A stretch of DNA of 64,000 nucleotides. Origin: Pseudomonadota bacterium. GTDB taxonomy: Bacteria; Pseudomonadota; Gammaproteobacteria; Burkholderiales; Nitrosomonadaceae. The stretch's first letter is position 1; every line of letters starts with the position of its first letter. Both the position numbers and the translations under genes were made by a program. The notes beneath the pieces were generated by a model. That model was not told the DNA's origin, did no database searches, and was given only the letters and a program-made list of their open reading frames with translations. Below, piece after piece: positions 47,341-57,109 of the stretch. The stretch spans positions 46,034 through 110,033 of the forward strand of contig JAFEGA010000013.1 of assembly GCA_018240285.1 (NCBI GenBank). Direction: 5' to 3'.

Positions 47341-47970
47341 TTAGGGTTGATTAGGAGGCAATGATGCGGATAACCAATCGATCAATTCATCCAACAACTG
47401 GATATACGCTGAGCGTAAAGCGGAAACCGCACCCGGTGCATCCGCGGAAGGTGCTTTTTGAGTGATGCTGAAATCTTTTTGTGCCAGTAGCTTGCGTGTA
47501 TTGCGTTCAATCAGACTAGCGCGCAAACCGATCACAATGCGGCTGTCCGAAGCGGTATCGAACAATTGCGAGAATTCTTGCAATTCGGTATGCAGCACAT
47601 GATCGGCCGTAGCCATGCTGTTGTCTTTAATGACACGCTCCGGTGTCGTGGCAACGATGCGGTTGCGCAGTTGCTGTGTCAGCAGGGCGGCGGGTGTGGC
47701 AATCCAGCGGCTATTGGCATAAGCATACAATTGCGCGGGATTGTGATAGAGCAACCGGTAATGCATGGCTGTACTGTCGAGCCATGCGGGTGCGGCCGTG
47801 TCGGCTACCAACAGGCTTTTTCTCCGCAATTCAGCCTGCTGCGATGGTTGCTGGGTATGAGTTGCCGATTGCATTCCCAAATCATAAATCGCTGCGGGTT
47901 GCGATTTATGCAAAAAAGCACACCCCGGAAGCAAGCAAGCGATCAGCAACGGTAAGAATATTTTTGTCAT
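47341..47970 (-). CDS. ABC-type transport auxiliary lipoprotein
   Basis: A 209-residue lipoprotein (lipobox LLPGC, cysteine at 17) of the ABC_trans_aux family (PqiC-like). Features: YDLGMQ near the N-terminus, LRRKSLLVADTAAPAWLDSTAMHYRL (about 48-73), and YANSRWIATPAALLTQQLRN (about 84-103). In MCE-type lipid transport systems this protein serves the outer-membrane side. Its start overlaps the stop of the MlaD-like gene by four bases, so all four genes of the cluster are coupled. Confidence 0.85.
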   Translation of the reverse strand: MTKIFLPLLIACLLPGCAFLHKSQPAAIYDLGMQSATHTQQPSQQAELRRKSLLVADTAAPAWLDSTAMHYRLLYHNPAQLYAYANSRWIATPAALLTQQLRNRIVATTPERVIKDNSMATADHVLHTELQEFSQLFDTASDSRIVIGLRASLIERNTRKLLAQKDFSITQKAPSADAPGAVSALRSAYIQLLDELIDWLSASLPPNQP

Positions 47971-48866
47971 TGGATTTTCCCGTCAGGTGGAACAAAACCC
48001 GCTTCTCCAGGCCCGGGTAAGGCGGGAGAGCGGCCAAACAACAAGCTTTGCGGGTTTTCTTCCAATTGATGCAGCACTTTATCGAGATTGTTCGAATTGC
48101 GCACGATACTGTCGCTGACTTTGCGCAATTCCGGGATCGTCGCCGCCAGTTCTTGCGTACTTTGCGACAGGCTGTCAAACATACCGTCTTTTTGATTAAT
48201 TTTACCCACGCTAATATTGATTTCACTTAAAAGGTGATCCAGACGCTTCACCAAAGTGGCGGATTCGGTGGTCAATCCGGTAAAGGATTCCATTACCGGC
48301 TGGAGGTGATTGACGATACCGTCAAAGTTGCGCGTGGCTTTCTGAATGTTATGCAGGATCTGCGAAACTTGGGTTTGATTTTCATCGTTCAATAAGTGGT
48401 GCATTTTTATGACCAGTTGATTGACGTTGCTGAGTAAATCCTGTCCCGATCCGGCGACTTCATCGAGTAACGAGCGGCGCATCGGAATGCGCGCATCGCT
48501 TGCCAGTTGTTCAGTGCCGATGCCGTCGTCATTCAGCTGAATGTATGCCAATCCGGTAACGCCCTGGTAACCTAATTGCGCGTAAACACTGTTTCTCAGT
48601 GTCACATTCTCGTTTACTGCAATGTGTACGAGAATTTGCTGCGGATTATCAGGATCAAATTCGATATCTTCAACCTTGCCAATATTAACGCCGCGATAAT
48701 GAACTGCCGATTGCGGGTTGAGTCCACTGACGGATTCTTTTGTAACAACAAGGTAAGGAGTACGTTGAATGTTATTGCCACTAAACCATGTCGCAACTAA
48801 AGCAACCGTGGTACTGAGAAGAATGACAAAGATACCTGCTACGAGAGCATGGGCGCGGTTTTCCAT
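47967..48866 (-). CDS. MlaD/MCE family substrate-binding protein
   Basis: A 299-residue protein with one N-terminal membrane anchor (about 6-28) and an MCE domain (about 38-118: YLVVTKESVSGLNPQSAVHYRGVNIGKVEDIEF). After that come long amphipathic helices (about 145-260), as in proteins that form a bridge across the periplasm. It carries lipid between the ABC transporter and outer membrane in Mla-like systems. The gene overlaps the ATPase upstream by 28 bases, indicating tight coupling. Confidence 0.9.
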   Translation of the reverse strand: MENRAHALVAGIFVILLSTTVALVATWFSGNNIQRTPYLVVTKESVSGLNPQSAVHYRGVNIGKVEDIEFDPDNPQQILVHIAVNENVTLRNSVYAQLGYQGVTGLAYIQLNDDGIGTEQLASDARIPMRRSLLDEVAGSGQDLLSNVNQLVIKMHHLLNDENQTQVSQILHNIQKATRNFDGIVNHLQPVMESFTGLTTESATLVKRLDHLLSEINISVGKINQKDGMFDSLSQSTQELAATIPELRKVSDSIVRNSNNLDKVLHQLEENPQSLLFGRSPALPGPGEAGFVPPDGKIQ

Positions 48867-49648
48867 GTTTGCTCCGAGTTATTTTTTTGCTCGATTTTAT
48901 GCCGTATGCTTTTGAAGAAGCTGTTGATAAAGGGATGCGGAAAACGGTATACCTCATCCAAAGTACCGATGACCACAACTTGCTGATCGGCCAGCACGGC
49001 AATCCGGTCCGATAATGCAACGAGCGTATCCAGATCGTGCGTGACCATGACAATGGTCAGATCCATTTCGTTGCGCAACGCCAGCACCAGTTCCACGAAA
49101 CCTTCGCTCAGTTCGGGATCCAGTCCCGCTGTGGGTTCATCGAGAAACAGCACTTCAGGATCCAATGCCAATGCTCTTGCCAGCGCTACACGCTTGATCA
49201 TGCCGCCGGACAAAGCAGCAGGCATTTTGTTCGCATGCTCAGGCCCGATGGCTACCATATCGAGTTTGATCATGACGAGATCACGAATCATATCTTCGCT
49301 TAATGCATGCAATTCGCGTAAAGGCAGTGCCACATTGTCAAATACCGACAATGCGCTAAATAGTGCACCTTGCTGAAAAAGCACGCCCGAACGGCCATGA
49401 ACACATTTTTTTTGATAATTGAAACTGGCGTCAGCGCGGTCATTGCCAAAAATTCTGACACTGCCTTGTGCCGGTTCTTCCAATCCGAGCATTTGACGCA
49501 ATAATGTCGTTTTTCCGCTGCCCGATCCGCCAATCAAGGTCAGAATTTCACCGCGATAAACGCACAAATTGATATCGCGATGGACGATGTGATCGCCGAA
49601 CTGCGTATACAGCGATTCAATCTCGATAATGCATTCCGGATTGCTCAT
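48839..49648 (-). CDS. ABC transporter ATP-binding protein (MlaF-like)
   Basis: A 269-residue ABC ATPase. Walker A GGSGSGKTTLLRQML (about 38-52), signature ALSGGMIKRVALARALA (about 145-161), Walker B PEVLFLDEPTAGLDP (about 164-178) and H-loop VMVTHDLDTL. The SGGM signature and LDPELSEGF form are typical of MlaF, the phospholipid-type system. Lies two bases after the permease gene. Confidence 0.93.
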   Translation of the reverse strand: MSNPECIIEIESLYTQFGDHIVHRDINLCVYRGEILTLIGGSGSGKTTLLRQMLGLEEPAQGSVRIFGNDRADASFNYQKKCVHGRSGVLFQQGALFSALSVFDNVALPLRELHALSEDMIRDLVMIKLDMVAIGPEHANKMPAALSGGMIKRVALARALALDPEVLFLDEPTAGLDPELSEGFVELVLALRNEMDLTIVMVTHDLDTLVALSDRIAVLADQQVVVIGTLDEVYRFPHPFINSFFKSIRHKIEQKNNSEQTWKTAPMLS

Positions 49649-49650
49649 GG

Positions 49651-50814
49651 CTAGATGAGTCCGACATCCGAGAATAATACGGCAAAGATCGCATCGATAA
49701 TAATAACCATCGTGATCGCCGTGACGACCGAAGAAGTCGTGCCTTCACCAAGGCTCTCAGTGTTAGGCTTGATTCTTAAGCCAAAATGGCAAGCAATCAG
49801 TGCAATCACCATACCGCACACGATTCCTTTACCCAATCCGAGCCACAGGTTGGCGATGGGCACAACATCGGGCAGCACGGTCAAAAAGTATTGATGGTTC
49901 AATCCAAGCTGCCATTCCGCTGCAACCATTCCACCCAGCAATGCGATGGCACTGGTCCACATGACCAGCAACGGCATGGCGATACCGAGTCCCAGCACTT
50001 TGGGTAATATCAGTCGCTGGCTATGTGAAATACCCATGACCGTCAAAGCATCCAACTCCTGGGTGACGCGCATGACACCGAGTTGCGCCGTCATGGAAGA
50101 GCCGGAGCGGCCGGCAACCAGAATCGATGCTAGCATGGGACCCAGCTCCCGGATGATGCTGATTCCTAAAATATTAATAATAAAAATATCGGCGCCGAAC
50201 AATTGTAATTGTTTCGATGACAGATAGCTTAAGACAATGCCGATCAGGAATCCCACCAATGCGGTAATGCCGAGTGCCTGTGCGCCGGTGCGGTACAAAT
50301 TTGCGGAAATTTCGCGCCAAGGAATATAAATGGGGTTGCGCGACAAGTAAAACACATCGAGCAGCAATTGGCCGATTAACATGATCAATCCCACGGTATG
50401 CTGCCACAAGAGCAACGCCAATCCTCCCAAGGCGGTCAGAGGCCAGAGTAAATCGCGCTGTTTCGCTTGCGGTTTTACGATGGTGAAATGTTCCAAGCGC
50501 GCAAACATTCTTTCGTGCTCGGGGCGTAATTGCAGGTGCCGCGGCCGCTGCGCTTGCCATATACGCCATAGCATGGCGGTACCGGCTGTATCCATTTGTG
50601 CGATGTTGGTCAAATCCCAATGAAGATCCTGATTTCTCGCCTGTTTGCTGAGTTCATTCGTCAATGGCTTCAAAACCGGTTTTAAAGCCGTCAGAGTATA
50701 ACTACCCGTTAAGACAATCGATGCGCAGTCTTCTTGAGAGCAAAGCTGATACCACTGCTGCATTGCGTGATGAGAATGATCGGTATGCATCAATTCCGGC
50801 TTGAGTTCATTCAT
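49651..50814 (-). CDS. MlaE-type ABC permease with N-terminal STAS domain
   Basis: A 387-residue inner-membrane protein. The N-terminal part (about 1-110) is a soluble STAS-like domain (WDLTNIAQMDTAGTAMLWRI), here fused rather than a separate MlaB. The permease domain (about 120-387) has the MlaE signature: LIGIVLSYLSSKQLQLFGAD, IIRELGPMLASILVAGRSGSS, and AQLGVMRVTQELDALTVMGI. Six helices are predicted. The start is uncertain: the ATG at 50814 is used; the frame begins at a TTG at 50853. First gene of the lipid-transport cluster. No MlaC gene is present here. Confidence 0.9.
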   Translation of the reverse strand: MNELKPELMHTDHSHHAMQQWYQLCSQEDCASIVLTGSYTLTALKPVLKPLTNELSKQARNQDLHWDLTNIAQMDTAGTAMLWRIWQAQRPRHLQLRPEHERMFARLEHFTIVKPQAKQRDLLWPLTALGGLALLLWQHTVGLIMLIGQLLLDVFYLSRNPIYIPWREISANLYRTGAQALGITALVGFLIGIVLSYLSSKQLQLFGADIFIINILGISIIRELGPMLASILVAGRSGSSMTAQLGVMRVTQELDALTVMGISHSQRLILPKVLGLGIAMPLLVMWTSAIALLGGMVAAEWQLGLNHQYFLTVLPDVVPIANLWLGLGKGIVCGMVIALIACHFGLRIKPNTESLGEGTTSSVVTAITMVIIIDAIFAVLFSDVGLI

Positions 50815-51003
50815 TAGGATGCCAAAGTATCGGAGTAACTGACCTTTAAGCAATCGGGATTATATTTACTGTTCAATAACTCGAGCGTCCTAAGTTCAGA
50901 GCACTCTCATTGACGGATTTATATGAACTTATTGTAACGCGTTATAGCAAAGCAGTTTGACCGATTAATGAAAACACTGGAAGAAAATCGCTGAACAGCC
51001 GGT

Positions 51004-52467
51004 TTATTTGGCCTGAGCCACTGCCGAGCGTGCCAGTGCCGGATTGTCGGCAAAGTATTTTTTAATGCCTAAGTACATCGCATCCGCCATTTTATCCTGA
51101 TAGCCCTTGCTGCGCAGTTTCTCTTCTTCCTTGGGATTACTGAGAAAAGCCGTTTCCACCAGGATGGATGGAATGTCGGGCGATTTCAGCACGGCAAAAC
51201 CGGCTTGTTCGACATTTCTTTTATGCAAATGATTAATACCGCCGAGCTGCTTCAGAACATATTCCGCCAGTTTGACGCTGTCATTGATGGTGGCATTAAG
51301 CGATAGATCCAGCAGTAATTCCTTAATGTCTTTTGATTTCGATGTGATGTCGATACCGCCCATCAAATCGTTGTCGACGCTGTTTTCCTTGTTAGCAAGC
51401 CAGCTTGCCGTGGTGGAGGTGGCGCCGTGTTCGGATAGTGTAAATACCGAAGAGCCGTGCGCGTGCGCTTTGGGGTTGGCATCGGCATGGATCGATACGA
51501 ATAAGTCGGCATTGGCGCGGCGTGCGTTGATGCGGCGTTGCGGCAGGGAAATATAATAATCGCCGTCACGGGTCAGGACGGCGCGCATATTCGGTTCTTT
51601 GTCGATGCGTTCTTTCAGTTTTTTTGCGATCGCCAAAGTAACATCTTTTTCATGCGTGCCTTGATTACCTACCGCGCCGGGATCCTTGCCGCCATGGCCA
51701 GGATCGATCGCAATGATGAGAATTCGGGGAGCTAAACTTTTTTGTGGTGCCTTGCCAGGTTTCTTGCTCGGTGTAGCCGAAGAATTATTAGTCTCCTTGA
51801 CTTGACTGGCTGAACTCAATTGCGGTTTAGGTGCATGCGGCCAGACGAGTTTCGCTGGTTCCGTTTTTTGCTTGGTGCCGCTTTGTACCAATGTAGCAAC
51901 CAATTCATCCAAAATATCTGCTTCAAAATCCGTATTGACCGTCGCGTCAGCGCGAGCGTTCAGTTCCACCTTACCGGCTTTGTCCGGGTGATGAATATCC
52001 AGAATCAAACGATGGGCGAAATTTTCCTTGGGCTCGAGAACCGATGTGCGCGGCACGACATTGGCCTTCAGGTCGAACACCAGCCGGACGACATGCGGTT
52101 TATATTGACCGACACGAATTTTCTGCACAAAAGGGTCAATGGCATCGACCTTTTGCGGTAATGCCGAAAGCGCTTGCGATAGCTGAGTATTGTTTAAATC
52201 GACGACTACCCGGTGCGGGTTTTCCAGCATGCTCAGTTCATAGTCAAGCGGCTGATTGGATTCCAGTGTGATGCGCGTATAGTCCGGCGTTAATCCGACG
52301 CGTACCGATTTGACCGTGGTACCGGCGGCCAGAACGGTTTGACTTAAACCGATACTGCAGAAAAAAATCAGGACGAGACACGACAGAAAGAAATTACCAG
52401 CAACAGCAGCCCTGGCGTCATCTGGATATGCAGTCAATTTTTTTGATTTCTCCACTGTTTCAAGCAT
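51004..52467 (-). CDS. amiC: N-acetylmuramoyl-L-alanine amidase AmiC
   Basis: A 487-residue periplasmic amidase that splits septal peptidoglycan at division. N-terminal membrane/signal segment about 27-47 (FFLSCLVLIFFCSIGLSQTV), an AMIN domain (about 50-155, with VGLTPDYTRITLESNQP), a Pro/Ser/Lys linker, and Amidase_3 domain (about 240-470) with AIDPGHGGKDPGAVG (zinc His and Glu), SIHADAN and VETAFLSNPKEE. The ATG at 52467 follows AGAGGCGGG; a TTG at 52488 is also open. Overlaps the end of tsaE by 34 bases, the usual tsaE-amiC operon. Confidence 0.95.
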   Translation of the reverse strand: MLETVEKSKKLTAYPDDARAAVAGNFFLSCLVLIFFCSIGLSQTVLAAGTTVKSVRVGLTPDYTRITLESNQPLDYELSMLENPHRVVVDLNNTQLSQALSALPQKVDAIDPFVQKIRVGQYKPHVVRLVFDLKANVVPRTSVLEPKENFAHRLILDIHHPDKAGKVELNARADATVNTDFEADILDELVATLVQSGTKQKTEPAKLVWPHAPKPQLSSASQVKETNNSSATPSKKPGKAPQKSLAPRILIIAIDPGHGGKDPGAVGNQGTHEKDVTLAIAKKLKERIDKEPNMRAVLTRDGDYYISLPQRRINARRANADLFVSIHADANPKAHAHGSSVFTLSEHGATSTTASWLANKENSVDNDLMGGIDITSKSKDIKELLLDLSLNATINDSVKLAEYVLKQLGGINHLHKRNVEQAGFAVLKSPDIPSILVETAFLSNPKEEEKLRSKGYQDKMADAMYLGIKKYFADNPALARSAVAQAK

Positions 52468-52937
52468 TGTATTCCCGCCTCTGTGCAAGCCTGAAGTTCG
52501 ATTTTACGGCCATTGTCGAGAATGCTAAGAACAAGCTGCAGATCGGGTTTGGGCAACAAATCGCCTGCTTTTTCCGGCCACTCCACCACGCAGATGGAAT
52601 CTGAATTAAAATACTCGCGAAAACCGGCTTCTTCCCATTCAAGATAATCATTGAATCGATAAAAATCAAAGTGATAGAAGTATACTCCAGAGATTTTGTA
52701 GATTTCAACTAAATTGTAGGTCGGGCTTTTGACGGTATGCGAGTATCCAAGCCCGTGTAGAATACCGCGCGTCAGTGTGGTTTTGCCGGCGCCGAGATCA
52801 CCGATCAAGTGAATGGTTAAGCCGGGGTGAATATAAGTGGATAATTCTTCACCGAATTTTAGGGTTGCTGAGTCATCGGCAAGATAACAGGAAAAATTGC
52901 GTGCTGATTCAGCCGCTGTCGAATGTGCGTTATGCAA
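52434..52937 (-). CDS. tsaE: tRNA threonylcarbamoyladenosine biosynthesis protein TsaE
   Basis: A 167-residue ATPase needed for t6A37 tRNA modification together with TsaB and TsaD. Walker A is GDLGAGKTTLTRGIL (about 46-60), followed by VKSPTYNLVEIY (about 70-81), the HFDFYR strand and CVVEWPEKAGDLLP (about 117-130), which are all standard. The only start upstream of the conserved part is a TTG at 52937, which overlaps the queG start on the other strand by six bases, an unusually tight divergent arrangement. Confidence 0.94.
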   Translation of the reverse strand: MHNAHSTAAESARNFSCYLADDSATLKFGEELSTYIHPGLTIHLIGDLGAGKTTLTRGILHGLGYSHTVKSPTYNLVEIYKISGVYFYHFDFYRFNDYLEWEEAGFREYFNSDSICVVEWPEKAGDLLPKPDLQLVLSILDNGRKIELQACTEAGIQCLKQWRNQKN

Positions 52938-54044
52938 GTCAATACCTCACCAAAAAATATTTCCGATTTTGCGGTTTTAGCAACAGAGATCAAGGCATGG
53001 GGCAAGGAATTGGGCTTCCATGAAGTTCGTATTGCCGATGCGCAGGCGGATATGTCCGCGGTTGAATCTGGTTTGTTCCAGTGGCTGGCGCAAGAATATC
53101 ACGGCACGATGGATTATATGGCGAAACACGGTACCAAACGTACCCGGCCAGCGGAATTGGAACCCGGCACGCAGCGGGTCATTTCCGTGTGCATGAACTA
53201 TGCGCCACCGGCCGTCAAAAATAGCTGGGAAGTCATTCATTCCGGCGAGCGGGCGTTTATTTCCCGTTACGCATTAGGACGCGATTATCACAAGGTGATC
53301 CGCGCGCGGTTGCAAAAGCTCGCCGACAGAATCACCGAAGCTGCGGGGCCGTTCAATTACCGCGTGTTTTCCGACAGTGCGCCGGTGATGGAAGTGGCCT
53401 GGGCGCAGAAATCCGGTCTGGGGTGGCGCGGTAAGCACACATTATTGCTGAATCGCCAGGCCGGTTCGATGTTTTTTCTCGGTGAGATGTACGTCGATCT
53501 GCCGTTGCCCGTCGATGAAGAAACCGGTAATTACTGCGGCAGCTGCACCCGCTGTATCGATATTTGCCCGACCCAGGCGATCATCGGACCTTATCAAGTC
53601 GATGCCCGCCGCTGCATTTCCTATCTGACCATCGAACTCAAAGACAGCATTCCCGAGCCATTACGGCCGCTGATCGGCAACCGCATTTACGGCTGCGACG
53701 ATTGCCAGTTGGTTTGTCCGTGGAATAAATACGCAAAGATCACCAATGAAAATGACTTTCACGTCCGCAATGGTCTCGACGATGTATCGCTGGTCGAGCT
53801 GTTCGGCTGGGATCAAGCCGCATTCGAAACCAAACTGGCGGGCAGCGCGATCCGCCGCATCGGCTATCAGCAATGGCTGCGCAATATCGCCGTTGGTTTG
53901 GGTAACGCGCCGTATTCGGTCGAAATTGTGCAAGCCCTGCAAGCCCGCGCGGACGATGCATCGGACATGGTGCGTGAGCATGTACAGTGGGCGTTGCAGC
54001 AACAGGATCAAAAGAGAATCGCTATTCAGGAGTCATCTAAATGA
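52932..54044 (+). CDS. queG: Epoxyqueuosine reductase
   Basis: Reduces epoxyqueuosine to queuosine in tRNA with cobalamin and two [4Fe-4S] clusters. 370 residues. Family blocks: MDYMAKHG...R (about 45), [25 protein letters not shown] (about 138-162), first cluster [16 protein letters not shown] (about 197-212), and second cluster [11 protein letters not shown] (about 257-267). A C-terminal HEAT-like part follows. Start at the ATG 52932 (MQVNTSP); no clear ribosome site; another ATG is at 52923. Stop overlaps purT by four bases. Confidence 0.96.
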   Translation: MQVNTSPKNISDFAVLATEIKAWGKELGFHEVRIADAQADMSAVESGLFQWLAQEYHGTMDYMAKHGTKRTRPAELEPGTQRVISVCMNYAPPAVKNSWEVIHSGERAFISRYALGRDYHKVIRARLQKLADRITEAAGPFNYRVFSDSAPVMEVAWAQKSGLGWRGKHTLLLNRQAGSMFFLGEMYVDLPLPVDEETGNYCGSCTRCIDICPTQAIIGPYQVDARRCISYLTIELKDSIPEPLRPLIGNRIYGCDDCQLVCPWNKYAKITNENDFHVRNGLDDVSLVELFGWDQAAFETKLAGSAIRRIGYQQWLRNIAVGLGNAPYSVEIVQALQARADDASDMVREHVQWALQQQDQKRIAIQESSK

Positions 54045-55252
54045 AAACACCATCAATCATCGGTACACCGCTGAGTGCATCGGCGAAAAAAGTCATGCTG
54101 CTCGGCAGCGGCGAACTCGGCAAGGAAGTCATCATCGCATTGCAGCGCCTCGGCGTTGAAACCATCGCGGTGGACCGCTACGCCAACGCGCCGGGGCATC
54201 AGGTGGCGCATCGCGCGCATGTCATCAACATGGCGGACGGTCAGGCTTTGCGGGCATTGGTCGAAATGGAGCAGCCCGACATCATCGTGCCGGAAATCGA
54301 GGCGATTGCGACCGATATGCTGATCGAGATCGAGCAAGCTGGAATTGCCACCGTGATTCCGACCGCGCGCGCCGCCCGGTTGACGATGAACCGTGAGGGC
54401 ATCCGCTGTCTGGCAGCGGAAACCTTGGGGCTGCCGACGTCGCCATATGCCTTTGCCAACAGCTTGGCGGAATTGCAAGCAGCCATCGACAGCAAAATCG
54501 GCTATCCGTGTATCGTCAAGCCGGTAATGTCATCGTCCGGTAAAGGACAATCGCGCGTCGACCATGCCGGGGAAGTGAAAGCGGCGTGGGATTACGCCGC
54601 CAGCGGCAGCCGCGTCGATCAGGGACGCGTCATCGTCGAAGGCGTGATTCATTTCGATTATGAAATCACGCAACTGACCGTGCGTGCGCTGGATGGGGAC
54701 GGCAACGTCAAAGCGCATTTCTGCGAACCAATTGGCCATGTGCAAGTGCACGGCGATTACGTTGAAAGCTGGCAACCGCAGGCGATGTCCCCGGCGGCGC
54801 TGCAACGTGCGCGCGAAATCGCCAAAATCATCACCGATGATCTGGGTGGTTTGGGCATTTTTGGCGTGGAATTGTTCGTCAAGGGCGACGACGTGTGGTT
54901 CAGCGAAGTCAGCCCGCGGCCGCACGACACCGGCATGGTGACGATGTGCAGCCAGAAGCAGAGCGAATTCGATTTGCACGCGCGCGCGATTCTCGGATTG
55001 CCGGTGAATACTTCATTGCAGGCGCCCGGCGCGAGCGCGGTGATCTACGGCCAACTCGAAGCCAAAGGCATCGCATTCTCCGGCGTGGTTGACGCACTCA
55101 AGGTGCCGCAAAGCGATATCCGCCTGTTCGGCAAGCCGGAATCGTTCAAACGGCGGCGTATGGGCGTTGCATTGGCCAATGGTACGGATACGAATCAAGC
55201 GCGTGAGCGTGCTAAACTCGCCGCCAGTAAAGTACTACCGGTCAAAATTTAA
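54041..55252 (+). CDS. purT: Formate-dependent phosphoribosylglycinamide formyltransferase
   Basis: ATP-grasp enzyme that formylates GAR with formate in purine synthesis. 403 residues: N-terminal domain with [19 protein letters not shown] (about 19-37) and [13 protein letters not shown] (about 46-58), ATP-grasp with [14 protein letters not shown] (about 159-172), [27 protein letters not shown] (about 278-304). Start overlaps the queG stop (ATGA). AGGAG lies nine bases upstream of its ATG, inside queG. Confidence 0.97.
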   Translation: MKTPSIIGTPLSASAKKVMLLGSGELGKEVIIALQRLGVETIAVDRYANAPGHQVAHRAHVINMADGQALRALVEMEQPDIIVPEIEAIATDMLIEIEQAGIATVIPTARAARLTMNREGIRCLAAETLGLPTSPYAFANSLAELQAAIDSKIGYPCIVKPVMSSSGKGQSRVDHAGEVKAAWDYAASGSRVDQGRVIVEGVIHFDYEITQLTVRALDGDGNVKAHFCEPIGHVQVHGDYVESWQPQAMSPAALQRAREIAKIITDDLGGLGIFGVELFVKGDDVWFSEVSPRPHDTGMVTMCSQKQSEFDLHARAILGLPVNTSLQAPGASAVIYGQLEAKGIAFSGVVDALKVPQSDIRLFGKPESFKRRRMGVALANGTDTNQARERAKLAASKVLPVKI

Positions 55253-55287
55253 CTCTTCAAATCAATCGACAATAAAGGAAAAACAAC

Positions 55288-56196
55288 ATGACTATCGAAC
55301 AACTGAACGCCAATTTTGCCATTGCAGGTCAACTCGAATTTATCGCCGGCAAAGGCGGATTACCGATGATTCAAATCAAAACCGCTAAGGCCAAAGCGCT
55401 GATATCGATCCACGCCGGTCAAGTGCTGTCGTATCAACCAGCCGGTGAAGCGGAAGACGTGATGTTTCTCAGCGAGAAAGCGTATTACCAGGACGGCAAG
55501 GCCATCAAAGGCGGCGCGCCGATATGCTGGCCGTGGTTCGGCGCCGATCCGGAAGGCAAAGGCCGCCCCGGACACGGCTTCGTGCGCAATCGCGGCTGGA
55601 ATGTGATCGCCACCGAAGCCCTGAGCAATGGCGACATCAAAGTTACCGTCGGACTGGACGATACCCCGGAAACACAAGCCATCTGGCCGCATGCCTTCAG
55701 CCTGCGGCAGGAAATCGTCGTTGGCGATAGCTTGAATCTGTCATTGATCACGCGTAACACCGGCAAGGAAGCATTCACCATCACTCAGGCATTCCATACT
55801 TATTTCAAGGTTGGCGACATCAATCGTGCGAAAGTATCGGGATTGGCCGGTTGCGATTATCTCGACAAAGCTGGCGGCGGCAACACGCAAAAACATCAAA
55901 CGGGCGACGTGACCATTGACGCCGAAGTCGACCGTATTTATCTCAATGTCGGCAATACCTTGACCATCAACGACGCAGCCTTGAATCGCCGCATCCAGAT
56001 CACTTCGCAAGGCAGTAAAACCGCCGTGGTATGGAACCCGTGGGAAAAAATCGCCAAGGATATGGCCGATTTGGAAGACCACGACTATCAACGCTTATTG
56101 TGTGTGGAAACGACTAATGCGGCGGATGACGTTCGGGAGGTTGCGCCGGGTGGGGAATGCCGGTTGGCTGCTAATTACCGGGTGATGCGCGGGTAA
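55288..56196 (+). CDS. D-hexose-6-phosphate mutarotase (YeaD-like)
   Basis: A 302-residue aldose-1-epimerase fold enzyme acting on hexose-6-phosphate anomers. Motifs: GGAPICWPWFG (about 74-84) with arginine and aromatic contacts, HGFVRNRGWNV (about 94-104, catalytic His), FHTYFKVGDI (about 168-177), and VVWNPWEKIAKDMADL (about 250-265). AAAGGAAAAAC precedes the ATG. It follows purT by 35 bases and may share its transcript. Confidence 0.9.
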   Translation: MTIEQLNANFAIAGQLEFIAGKGGLPMIQIKTAKAKALISIHAGQVLSYQPAGEAEDVMFLSEKAYYQDGKAIKGGAPICWPWFGADPEGKGRPGHGFVRNRGWNVIATEALSNGDIKVTVGLDDTPETQAIWPHAFSLRQEIVVGDSLNLSLITRNTGKEAFTITQAFHTYFKVGDINRAKVSGLAGCDYLDKAGGGNTQKHQTGDVTIDAEVDRIYLNVGNTLTINDAALNRRIQITSQGSKTAVVWNPWEKIAKDMADLEDHDYQRLLCVETTNAADDVREVAPGGECRLAANYRVMRG

Positions 56197-56347
56197 ATAA
56201 TCGGTTATGAATATGGAATGTGGGCTCGCACTTACGATTTGATCGAGTCAATTTTGTGATTAATATTGTTGTCAAGATGGGGTTCTTTGTGTGTGACCAC
56301 TATGTGTGTGCTATAAAAGTATGATGAAAAGAGAACAGAGGAATCCC

Positions 56348-57109
56348 ATGAGAAACTTAATAAATTTAAAAATTATGTTGATGATGATGGCATTGATGTT
56401 TTCTATCAATGCCATTGCTGCGACAGAGGCAGAGTGTAAGAAACGAATAATTACAGCGATGGAAAACGCCAAGGGGCTTGGAGGCGATCAAGCAGATGAG
56501 GAAAGATGGGGAAAAATTGCAGCCAATGATTGCATGAAAGAAATTTACAGTGATAGTAGTTTGTATAAGAATTCATCGTTCCAATCTGAGGATATTTCAG
56601 TAGGGTGGATATTATTCATTGTGTTTTTCATTGGTTGGTTATATTGGATTTGGTATAGACCAGATGTTAATGGGTGGCAAATTCCATTCCAAAATAATGA
56701 ATTATCCGAATATGATAAATCTTTTCTTAATATGGCAAGAAAGCGCAATCATGCTAATGCTGCTTTATCTTGTTTAGATAAGGAAGATGTTTTGAAAATG
56801 ACTGTGCAAGAAATTTGTCAAAATTACAATGTTGAAGAAGAAAGTGTGCGGGAAGCATTAAGGGATCGGAGGTGGAATACTGCAGACTATAACGCAATAA
56901 AGCGCAATCATGCTGGCGCTGCTTTATCTTGTTTAGATAAGGAAGATGTTTTGAAAATGACCGTGCAAGAAATTTGTCAAAACTACAATGTTGAAGAAGA
57001 AAGTGTGCGAGAAGCATTGAGGGATCTAGGGTGGAATACTGCAGACTATAATGCAGTCATCGCGGGTGCACTCGAAAGGTTCAAAAATAAGCGCGGTAGG
57101 TTGGAGTGA
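56348..57109 (+). CDS. Exported/membrane protein with tandem 53-residue repeats
   Basis: A 253-residue protein of unknown function in an AT-rich segment. Start at 56348 (MRNLINLKIMLMMMALMFSI) with AGAGGAA upstream gives a signal peptide cut near INAIA; the frame is open to 56306. A second hydrophobic helix follows at about 81-97 (VGWILFIVFFIGWLYWIWY). From about residue 132 there are two 53-residue copies of RNHAxAALSCLDKEDVLKMT...VQEICQNYNVEEESVREALRD...WNTADYNA, highly similar at DNA level. The repeated part looks like a small helix-turn-helix. Function not known. Confidence 0.65.
   Translation: MRNLINLKIMLMMMALMFSINAIAATEAECKKRIITAMENAKGLGGDQADEERWGKIAANDCMKEIYSDSSLYKNSSFQSEDISVGWILFIVFFIGWLYWIWYRPDVNGWQIPFQNNELSEYDKSFLNMARKRNHANAALSCLDKEDVLKMTVQEICQNYNVEEESVREALRDRRWNTADYNAIKRNHAGAALSCLDKEDVLKMTVQEICQNYNVEEESVREALRDLGWNTADYNAVIAGALERFKNKRGRLE
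56741..57058 (+). repeat. Tandem 159-bp duplication within the ORF
   Basis: Copy A is 56741-56899 and copy B 56900-57058; both begin AAGCGCAATCATGCT. The period is 159 bp, which is 53 codons, so the frame is kept. Only a small number of base changes separate the copies, which points to a recent duplication. Confidence 0.9.
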
